Below are positions 56,894-64,000 of a stretch of DNA of 64,000 nucleotides, piece after piece (the first letter of the stretch is position 1; each line of letters opens with the position of its first letter). Position numbers and translations under genes: made by a program. The stretch comes from Nitrosomonas ureae (GTDB lineage: Bacteria; Pseudomonadota; Gammaproteobacteria; Burkholderiales; Nitrosomonadaceae), in the NCBI RefSeq assembly GCF_900206265.1, contig NZ_LT907782.1:2480001-2544000 (forward strand), in the 5' to 3' direction. The notes under the pieces are model-generated. The model had not been told where the DNA came from and ran no database searches. It was given only the letters and a program-made list of their open reading frames with translations.

Positions 56894-57226
56894 ATGCAGC
56901 ACTGGATTTTTCTTTCAATCGCGATTATCAGTGAAGTGATTGCTACCTCGTGTCTGAAGGCATCTGAGGGATTTACCCGCTTGTGGCCATCTCTCGTAGT
57001 GATTGTGGGTTATGTGTTGGCTTTTTATTTGCTTTCTCTGACGCTCAAAACCATTCCGGTGGGGGTAGCTTATGCCATTTGGTCCGGTGCCGGATTAGTA
57101 TTAATTGCGCTGAGCGGCTGGTTTTTTTTCGGGCAGTCGTTGGATATCCCCGCTATGGTGGGCTTGACTCTAATTGTTGCGGGGATTGTGGTGATCAATA
57201 TGTTTTCCCAGACTGTTTCGCTTTGA
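56894..57226 (+). CDS. emrE: Small multidrug-resistance exporter (EmrE type)
   Basis: This 110-residue, four-helix proton-coupled exporter of cationic compounds or metabolites has exactly the length of E. coli EmrE when started at M-Q-H-W-I. The essential Glu is E14 (I-I-S-E-V-I-A-T). Further motifs are [23 protein letters not shown], and W-F-F-F-G-Q. These favour EmrE over the SugE/Gdx branch. An upstream in-frame start at 56858 is less likely. Confidence 0.9.
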   Translation: MQHWIFLSIAIISEVIATSCLKASEGFTRLWPSLVVIVGYVLAFYLLSLTLKTIPVGVAYAIWSGAGLVLIALSGWFFFGQSLDIPAMVGLTLIVAGIVVINMFSQTVSL

Positions 57227-57247
57227 GTTTGATTAATGAATTAGCTG

Positions 57248-59446
57248 TTAATCAACGGGCAATTCCTGCCAAGAAAAAATAACGCCCGCTAACGGTGGCA
57301 GCGTAATTGCCATTGAATCGGTAAACCCCATCCAGGGCTCTGACACGCTGGTAATATTGCCTAAATTACCGACATTGCTGCCACCGTAATAAGTGGAGTC
57401 GCTATTAAAAATCTCCCGATAAATACCGGCAGCGGGCACGCCGATGCGATAGCCAGTGCGTGGAACCGGGGTGAAATTGAGAACGACCAGAACAAATGAT
57501 CCGTTCATGGCGCGCCGCATGTAGCTGATTATTGACTGATCGGCATCCTGGCAATCGATCCAGTGAAAGCCTTCAGCGGTAAAGTCAAGTTGATGCAAAG
57601 CCGGAATATTTTGATAACAGTGATTCAAATCGCGCGCAGCAGCTTGCACGCCGACATGCGGTTGTTGTTCCAGCAAATGCCAATCTAATTCGTGACTCAC
57701 GCGCCATTCGCGTTGTTGCGCGAATTCGTTGCCCATGAAATTGAGTTTTTTGCCTGGGCACGTCATTTGATATACCAATAGCAGGCGCACGCTGGCAAAT
57801 TTTTGCCAGGCATCCCCGGGCATTTTGTTCCAAAGCGAGCCTTTGCCATGCACGACCTCGTCATGCGAGAACGGTAGCACAAAATTTTCGGTATACGCAT
57901 AAAGCTGGTTGAAAGTCAGCTGCTCGTGATGATAGCGCCGGTAGATAGGATTTTGGTGCATGTAAGATAGTGTATCGTGCATCCAACCCATATTCCATTT
58001 CATCGAAAAGCCCAACCCCCCCACATAAGTTGGGCGTGATACTCCAGGCCAGGCAGTGGATTCTTCCGCCAGTGTCAGTGCGCCAGGAAATTCCCCATGC
58101 ACCATGATATTTAGTTCACGAAGAAAATCAATTGCTTCTAGATTTTCCCGTCCGCCATATTTATTGGGCAACCATTCGCCATGCTTGCGGGAATAGTCAA
58201 GATAGAGCATTGAGGCCACTGCATCAACACGCAATCCATCCAAGTGAAATTCGGACAACCAATAATGAGCGCTGGACAAGAGAAAGGATTTTACTTCATT
58301 GCGACCATAATTGAAGATATAAGTACCCCAATCCTGATGAAACCCTAGGCGCGGATCTTCGTGTTCGTATAGGGCGGTACCGTCAAAGCGCGCCAATGCA
58401 AAAGTATCCTGAGGAAAATGCGCGGGCACCCAATCCAGAATTACGCCGATTCCCGTCTGGTGACAAGCATCTACGAAAAACCGAAAATCATCCGGTGAGC
58501 CGAAGCGGCTGGTGACGGCAAAATATCCCGTTGTTTGGTAACCCCAGGATTCATCCAGAGGATGTTCCGAGACGGGCATCAATTCGATATGGGTATAACC
58601 CATTTCCTGTACGTAAGGCAATAGATGCTCTGCTAGTTCTCGATAGGTATAGAAACGTCCGTCCAGGTGCCGTTTCCATGACCCGGCATGAATTTCAAGA
58701 ATGTTCAGCGGTGCATGCAGCCAATCCCCATCGGCTCTGCGCGCCATCCAAGTAGTATCCTGCCAGTGATGCGTGCTATGGGCAGGGATCAGTGCCGCAG
58801 TGTTGGGACGCAATTCGTATTGCTTGGCGTAGGGATCCGTCTTAATGAGGATTTCACCACTACTGCGATTTCGAATTTCAAATTTGTAATGAATATTGGC
58901 GGGTAATTCCGGAATAAACAATTCCCATACACCGCTGGCGTGATGCACTTTCATCGGGTGCATTTTGCCGTTCCAATGATTGAAATCGCCGACTATGCTG
59001 ACGCGTTCGGCATTCGGAGCCCATACTGCGAAGCGCATTCCATCAACGCCTGTATTCCTGGCCGGTTGAGCTCCAAGCATGCGATAAGCCTGCCATAGCT
59101 TACCTTGATTGAATAAATATAAATCATGATCAGAAAGTTGCAACGCAAAAGCATAGGGATCATATACTTCATGGACGGTATGCTTTGGGTCTTTTGCTTC
59201 AACGCGCAAGCGGTATGGCATGAGCGGCATTGATTTGCTGCGCCATTCAAAAATTCCTTCAGGATGAATGCATTGCATCGGCTCAAAGCCAGTTGATGTT
59301 TGGATCCATACCTGAGTATCAAAAGCACGGAATACTCTAACCAGTACTTGATTATGCTCTCTATGTAGACCTAGATACGCATAGGGGTCATGGAGCTGTG
59401 CATTGATCAGTGCATGCAGCAGAAGATTGGTTTTGCTCGTGGTCAT
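57248..59446 (-). CDS. glgB: 1,4-alpha-glucan branching enzyme
   Basis: GlgB introduces alpha-1,6 branches in glycogen. The 732-residue chain has an N-terminal CBM48 region (about 125-225, [17 protein letters not shown]) and a GH13 barrel. Catalytic residues appear in [11 protein letters not shown] (nucleophile Asp), T-L-A-E-E-S-T-A-W (Glu) and [10 protein letters not shown] (Asp). I use ATG 59446; GTG 59449 is one codon earlier. It is divergent from glgC. Confidence 0.95.
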   Translation of the reverse strand: MTTSKTNLLLHALINAQLHDPYAYLGLHREHNQVLVRVFRAFDTQVWIQTSTGFEPMQCIHPEGIFEWRSKSMPLMPYRLRVEAKDPKHTVHEVYDPYAFALQLSDHDLYLFNQGKLWQAYRMLGAQPARNTGVDGMRFAVWAPNAERVSIVGDFNHWNGKMHPMKVHHASGVWELFIPELPANIHYKFEIRNRSSGEILIKTDPYAKQYELRPNTAALIPAHSTHHWQDTTWMARRADGDWLHAPLNILEIHAGSWKRHLDGRFYTYRELAEHLLPYVQEMGYTHIELMPVSEHPLDESWGYQTTGYFAVTSRFGSPDDFRFFVDACHQTGIGVILDWVPAHFPQDTFALARFDGTALYEHEDPRLGFHQDWGTYIFNYGRNEVKSFLLSSAHYWLSEFHLDGLRVDAVASMLYLDYSRKHGEWLPNKYGGRENLEAIDFLRELNIMVHGEFPGALTLAEESTAWPGVSRPTYVGGLGFSMKWNMGWMHDTLSYMHQNPIYRRYHHEQLTFNQLYAYTENFVLPFSHDEVVHGKGSLWNKMPGDAWQKFASVRLLLVYQMTCPGKKLNFMGNEFAQQREWRVSHELDWHLLEQQPHVGVQAAARDLNHCYQNIPALHQLDFTAEGFHWIDCQDADQSIISYMRRAMNGSFVLVVLNFTPVPRTGYRIGVPAAGIYREIFNSDSTYYGGSNVGNLGNITSVSEPWMGFTDSMAITLPPLAGVIFSWQELPVD

Positions 59447-59593
59447 CACCTTTAATATAATAGTATTGGCTGTATGGTTTGGATTATAACCTGTCTATTC
59501 TTTGATAAAAGGTAATTAAACCCAAAGCTCTCTGTGAGAAAGTGCCATAATACGATAATATATTCGCATAGGTGCAAATGGGTTCAAATTGCT

Positions 59594-60910
59594 ATGGATA
59601 AAACTAAACTTACACATGCACAATCTCGGGCGGAGTGCAAATCCAGCAGCCGCTTTCATAGCAACATTTCACATGAAACACTCGCCTTAATATTGGCGGG
59701 CGGGCGCGGTAGCCGTTTGCACCAGTTGACTGACTGGCGTGCTAAGCCTGCTGTTCCTTTTGGTGGGAAGTTTCGTATTATTGATTTTCCTCTATCAAAT
59801 TGTGTCAACTCGGGTTTTCGACGTATTGGTGTCGTGACACAATATAAAGCACAGAGCCTGATTCGTCATATTCAGCATGGCTGGAGTTTTCTCGATGGAC
59901 GTTTTAAAGAGTTTGTCGAATTGCTCCCCGCGCAACAACGAACTGTCGAGGAAACATGGTACCAAGGAACTGCTGACGCGATATTTCAGAATATCGATAT
60001 TTTATTGCGCCACGATGCTAAATATGTATTGATTCTAGGTGGGGATCATATCTATAAAATGGATTACAGTAAGCTGTTGGCGGAGCATATTGAAAAATCA
60101 GCAGATATGACGGTAGCGTGTCTTGAGATTCCACTGCAGGAAGCGAGCGCCTTTGGTGTTATGGGGGTCAGTGATCAATGGCAGGTAATCAGTTTTGCTG
60201 AGAAACCGGCTCATCCTGTGCCCATACCCGGTCAACCTGAGAAAGCTTTGGTGAGCATGGGTATTTATGTATTTAATGCCGATTTTCTCTACGAGCAATT
60301 AATTCGTGATCATCAGGATCATGATTCGTCGCATGACTTTGGTAAGGATATAATTCCGTATCTGGTGTCCCGTTATCGTGTCTTTGCCCATCGATTCATG
60401 AACAGCTGCGTTAATATGGCATCCGGGATACCGTACTGGCGTGATGTTGGAACAGTCGATGCATACTGGGAAGCTAATGTTGATCTGATTTCCGTTACAC
60501 CACAGCTTAATCTGTACGATGAAGATTGGCCTATCTGGACACACCAGGAACAACTTCCTCCGGCAAAATTTGTATTCGATGATGATGATCGGCGTGGTCA
60601 TGCGTTGGATTCATCCGTATCAGGCGGCTGTATTATCAGCGGGGCTACGGTTCGTCGTTCCTTATTGTTTTCCAACGTAAAAGTTAATAGTTTCAGCTAT
60701 GTAGAAGATTCGGTCATACTTCCCAATGTGGAGGTTGGTCGGCATGCGCATCTGCGGCGTGTGGTTGTGGAGAAAAAATGCGTGATTCCTGAAGGGTTAG
60801 TTATTGGATTTGATCCTGAACAAGACCGCAAGCGATTTTATGTGACCGAGAAAGGTATTACATTAATTACACCGGAAATGTTAGGGCAGGAAATACATAA
60901 AATATGTTAA
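59594..60910 (+). CDS. glgC: Glucose-1-phosphate adenylyltransferase
   Basis: GlgC makes ADP-glucose, the committed step of glycogen synthesis. I start at ATG 59594 (M-D-K-T-K-L, 438 residues) rather than the GTG 20 codons upstream. Motifs are [43 protein letters not shown], and F-A-E-K-P. A C-terminal left-handed beta-helix follows from about residue 320. GlgC is usually activated by glycolytic intermediates; Arg/Lys at the N-terminus fit that type. Confidence 0.95.
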   Translation: MDKTKLTHAQSRAECKSSSRFHSNISHETLALILAGGRGSRLHQLTDWRAKPAVPFGGKFRIIDFPLSNCVNSGFRRIGVVTQYKAQSLIRHIQHGWSFLDGRFKEFVELLPAQQRTVEETWYQGTADAIFQNIDILLRHDAKYVLILGGDHIYKMDYSKLLAEHIEKSADMTVACLEIPLQEASAFGVMGVSDQWQVISFAEKPAHPVPIPGQPEKALVSMGIYVFNADFLYEQLIRDHQDHDSSHDFGKDIIPYLVSRYRVFAHRFMNSCVNMASGIPYWRDVGTVDAYWEANVDLISVTPQLNLYDEDWPIWTHQEQLPPAKFVFDDDDRRGHALDSSVSGGCIISGATVRRSLLFSNVKVNSFSYVEDSVILPNVEVGRHAHLRRVVVEKKCVIPEGLVIGFDPEQDRKRFYVTEKGITLITPEMLGQEIHKIC

Positions 60911-61052
60911 CAAAGATTGAGTAAACATTTCAAATTAATAGTCAGTGATGCAAAATGGGCGTGTATTCGTGACTATTTTTTCATGCCAGAAGCATGATTG
61001 ATGCAGTGAGCTTCTATATTTTATTTTAATTTAATAAATACTGTCTTTTATA

Positions 61053-62765
61053 ATGAAGCAATTAAATCTCGTTTTGCTGTGGCATATGCATCAACCGGAC
61101 TATCGGGATTACGTCACCAATCAATTTGTGTTGCCTTGGGTGTATCTGCATGCCATCAAGGACTATACCGATATGGCTTATCATTTGGAGTCGCATCCAA
61201 AGACCAGGGTGGTCGTCAATTTTGTTCCGGTGCTTCTGGATCAACTGGATGATTTTTCGCAGCAATTTTCAACCAAGCAAATACGTTGTCCTTTGTTGCG
61301 TTTGCTAGCGACACCCGAGCTCGAAAATATCACGATGCAAGATCGTTTGTATATTTTTGACAGCTGCTTTCTCAGTAATCATGAGAACATGCTGCAGCCG
61401 TATCCGGCTTATAAGCGTCTACATGAACTCTATCAAGTCTTCAACAAAGTGAGTGAGCGTGAGTTAAAATATTTTTCCGGACAATATCTGGCTGACTTGC
61501 TGGTCTGGTATCACTTGGCATGGATGGGAGAGAGTGTACGGAGAAACAACGAATTTGTGATGAAATTAATGGCTAAGAACCAGGAATTTAACTATGAGGA
61601 TAGGCTGCAGCTTTTTACTTTGATCGGCGAATTAATTCAGGATCTGATTCCGCGCTATCGAAAGCTTGCTGAATCAGGGCAGATTGAATTATCCACCACG
61701 CCCCACTTTCATCCGCTTGCACCGCTACTGATTGATTTTTCTTCTGCCCGGGATAGTCAACCCGATGTTACTTTGCCTGCGCATAACTTTTATCCGGGTG
61801 GACGTAGCCGCGTGGCATTCCATTTGTCGTCTGCAATTACCAGCCACACCCAGCGTTTTGATGAAAAGCCTGCTGGAATCTGGCCCGCTGAGGGGGCTTT
61901 ATCTACCGCATTAATAAAAATCATGGCAGAACAAGATTGTCAATGGAGTGCTAGTGGGGAAGGTGTATTGGTCAACAGTTTGCGTTCATCATATTCTGAT
62001 GGGACATTTCCGGATCGCAACTATTATTTATATCGTCCTTACCGGATAGATGGAGAATCAAAAGATATCATCTGCTTTTTTCGTGATGATCAATTATCTG
62101 ATTTGATCGGTTTTGAATATTCCAAATGGTTTGGTCGTGATGCTGCGGAAAATTTTGTGCAATCTTTGGATCACATTTATCACAGCACACCTGCTGAGGG
62201 GAATCCGGTCGTCAGCGTTATCCTGGATGGAGAGAACGCCTGGGAATCATACCCATATAATGGATTTTATTTTCTTGATGATCTTTATCATTTACTCGAT
62301 GATCATCCGTATATCCGTACCACAACTTACCGGGATTATCTCGCATCTGTTGAAATCAGTGCAATTGAAGCATTACCAACGCTAGCAGCTGGTAGCTGGG
62401 TATATGGAACATTCTCGACTTGGATTGGGGACAAGGAAAAGAACTGTGCATGGGACATGCTCTGCGCGGCTAAACATAGTTTTGATTTGGTGATGCAAAG
62501 CGAGCGTTTGACGGAAGAGGAAAAAAATCAGGCCAGTCGGCAGTTGGCGTCCTGTGAAAGCTCAGATTGGTTTTGGTGGTTCGGTGATTACAATCCGGCG
62601 CATTCCGTAGCAAGTTTCGATCAGTTGTTCAGGAAAAATCTGATGAATCTTTATCATTTGCTTAAATTACCGATACCATCCGCAATTCTTGAGCCTGTTA
62701 GTAAAGGTAATGAATGGAGTGAAGACAGTGGAGCAATGCGGCGATCCTCATCAAACGCGGATTAA
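61053..62765 (+). CDS. GH57 alpha-glucan-active enzyme
   Basis: This 570-residue member of glycoside hydrolase family 57 has conserved motifs N-L-V-L-L-W-H-M-H-Q-P, H-F-H-P-L-A-P-L, G-I-W-P-A-E-G-A-L-S (nucleophile Glu) and V-I-L-D-G-E-N-A-W-E (general acid). The family includes alpha-amylases, branching enzymes and glucanotransferases. Location after glgC suggests work on glycogen or maltodextrins. No good ribosome site is seen before the ATG. Confidence 0.9.
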   Translation: MKQLNLVLLWHMHQPDYRDYVTNQFVLPWVYLHAIKDYTDMAYHLESHPKTRVVVNFVPVLLDQLDDFSQQFSTKQIRCPLLRLLATPELENITMQDRLYIFDSCFLSNHENMLQPYPAYKRLHELYQVFNKVSERELKYFSGQYLADLLVWYHLAWMGESVRRNNEFVMKLMAKNQEFNYEDRLQLFTLIGELIQDLIPRYRKLAESGQIELSTTPHFHPLAPLLIDFSSARDSQPDVTLPAHNFYPGGRSRVAFHLSSAITSHTQRFDEKPAGIWPAEGALSTALIKIMAEQDCQWSASGEGVLVNSLRSSYSDGTFPDRNYYLYRPYRIDGESKDIICFFRDDQLSDLIGFEYSKWFGRDAAENFVQSLDHIYHSTPAEGNPVVSVILDGENAWESYPYNGFYFLDDLYHLLDDHPYIRTTTYRDYLASVEISAIEALPTLAAGSWVYGTFSTWIGDKEKNCAWDMLCAAKHSFDLVMQSERLTEEEKNQASRQLASCESSDWFWWFGDYNPAHSVASFDQLFRKNLMNLYHLLKLPIPSAILEPVSKGNEWSEDSGAMRRSSSNAD

Positions 62766-62840
62766 TTTAAATTGTATTCTCCGTGCTTGAGGACGGATTT
62801 TGGATTGCCATAGGTTCTTAACGATTACCGGAGTCATTGA

Positions 62841-64000
62841 ATGTCACAACGTGTTTCGTTACTTTTGGGTGTACATGCCCATCAACCCGTCGGCAATTTT
62901 CCCGATGTGTTGAAGGATGCGCATCAGCGTTGCTACAGGCCTTTCTTGCAGATACTTTACCGTTATCCGGATTTTCGTTTTTCCGTTCATTTTTCAGGTT
63001 GGTTACTGGATTATCTGTTGCAACACTTTCCTGATGATATGGCGTTATTGCATCAAATGGTTGCGCGGCGGCAAGTGGAATTATTCGGTGCGGGTGATAC
63101 CGAGCCGGTTCTGGCGGTCATTCCGAACCGGGACCGCATGGGACAGGTTGATACTTTTTCCCGGAAGCTGGCGGTAAAGTTTGGTCAACGTCCGCAGGGT
63201 GCATGGTTGACTGAGCGTGTTTGGGAATCCACGGTTGTACCGGCATTGGCGAATTGTGGAATCCGCTATGTTACTGTAGACGATTATCATTTTTTATGTG
63301 CAGGTAAAACACCAGGGGAACTTAATGGTTATTTCACCACTGAGGAAGATGCATATAAACTCGATTTATTTCCGATTTCTGAATCCTTACGTTATAAAAT
63401 TCCTTTTTCTCCGGTTGAAGAAACTATCGCTTATCTGGAATCATTGACGGATCATCATTCGTCCGATACCTCTCCTGCGGCGGTTTATTTCGATGATATC
63501 GAAAAATTCGGCATCTGGCCGGAAACTTACCATTGGGTATATGAACAAGGTTGGCTTGAACATTTTATCCAAAGCGTATTGGCTTCAGACAAAATCTGTA
63601 CCCGGCATTACAGCGAATATCATGCTAGTGAGAAAACCCGCGGTATTGTTTATTTGCCTACGGTATCGTACATCGAAATGAATGAATGGACATTGCCTGC
63701 GCATTCCGCCAACATTTATGCAGAACTGTTGCAGCAGGCAAAGACAAGTGGTTGGTATGAACACAAGAAAGCTTTTATCCGTGGTGGCATTTGGAAAAAC
63801 TTTTTTTCCCGCTATCTGGAATCCAATTGGATGCATAAGCGTATGTTGGGGCTCTCTGCACGGCTAATTGAGTTACCGGCGCAACATCGTACCGTCGAAA
63901 TGCAGCAGAAACTCTACGAGTCCCAAGCAAATGATGCCTATTGGCATGGCATGTTTGGCGGTTTGTATCTCCCGCATTTAAGGCGTGCTGTATACAATGC
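62841..64000 (+). CDS. GH57 4-alpha-glucanotransferase-like enzyme (3' end outside window)
   Basis: The frame stays open from ATG 62841 (GGAG seven bases upstream) to the window end, 386 codons. The start M-S-Q-R-V-S-L-L-L-G-V-H-A-H-Q-P-V-G-N-F is that of the glucanotransferase branch of GH57. W-L-T-E-R-V-W-E carries the nucleophile Glu and Y-F-D-D-I-E-K-F-G the general acid. The missing C-terminal part would be the DUF1926-type domains. It probably acts together with the preceding GH57 and GlgB on alpha-glucans. Confidence 0.93.
   Translation, partial: MSQRVSLLLGVHAHQPVGNFPDVLKDAHQRCYRPFLQILYRYPDFRFSVHFSGWLLDYLLQHFPDDMALLHQMVARRQVELFGAGDTEPVLAVIPNRDRMGQVDTFSRKLAVKFGQRPQGAWLTERVWESTVVPALANCGIRYVTVDDYHFLCAGKTPGELNGYFTTEEDAYKLDLFPISESLRYKIPFSPVEETIAYLESLTDHHSSDTSPAAVYFDDIEKFGIWPETYHWVYEQGWLEHFIQSVLASDKICTRHYSEYHASEKTRGIVYLPTVSYIEMNEWTLPAHSANIYAELLQQAKTSGWYEHKKAFIRGGIWKNFFSRYLESNWMHKRMLGLSARLIELPAQHRTVEMQQKLYESQANDAYWHGMFGGLYLPHLRRAVYN

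Overview
The window looks like a chromosomal segment from a beta-proteobacterial ammonia oxidiser, most likely Nitrosomonas. The main evidence is a complete amoC that keeps the D-x3-H-x12-H copper-ligand spacing. Supporting evidence is the beta-proteobacterial gene orders bamE-dapB-apaH (divergent from fur) and rplM-rpsI-argC-DUF6776-bactofilin-erpA. The genus is inferred from recalled family sequences, not from a search. I saw no tRNA, rRNA, CRISPR array, intact IS element or integrase gene.

Layout. 0-2.3 kb: end of a histidine kinase, then a bicarbonate transporter with its PII-like partner (sbtA-sbtB). 2.4-9 kb: housekeeping genes (plsC, apaH, dapB, bamE, fur, a lytic transglycosylase, mdh, a glycine-zipper lipoprotein). 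9.1-10.6 kb: a lone amoC followed by a small membrane-anchored periplasmic protein whose predicted mature N-terminus is His-Gly. 10.7-15.1 kb: a phosphoesterase/lipid-kinase pair and a PAS histidine kinase/LuxR-type regulator pair. 15.56-16.44 kb: a solitary integron-type gene cassette with its own attC, carrying a HEPN-motif protein. 16.7-33.9 kb: mostly housekeeping (rhlE with an in-frame stop before an intact tail, tyrS, mepM-like peptidase, anmK, erpA, bactofilin, argC, rpsI, rplM, glnS, gloB, rnhA, dnaQ, succinate-semialdehyde dehydrogenase, a membrane SLT). 34-37.6 kb: two outer-membrane barrels and an HPP protein.

38-49 kb is a stress/envelope region rich in small genes: two CsbD paralogues, DUF1328, coiled-coil proteins, a small lipoprotein, DUF4112, TerC, a catalase-fold lipoprotein, an AI-2E-type permease, DUF883 and holin-like YqjD/YqjE proteins, two very small membrane peptides, a Crp/Fnr regulator and a MEDS-domain sensor. 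Several of these genes have a similar GTG-N6/8-CAC palindrome far upstream, which suggests co-regulation. Two near-identical ~110-bp three-hairpin repeats lie 9 kb apart in it. 49.9-53.3 kb carries a cytochrome P450 just downstream of a RoxA-like di-haem lipoprotein. 53.3-56.1 kb is gene-poor, with two small lipoproteins and a decayed IS3-type fragment.

56.1-64 kb: a PEP-CTERM protein, an EmrE-type exporter, and a glycogen/alpha-glucan block (glgB, glgC and two GH57 enzymes, the last cut by the window end). The strongest leads are the HEPN cassette, the amoC neighbour, the shared palindromes, and the P450/di-haem pair.
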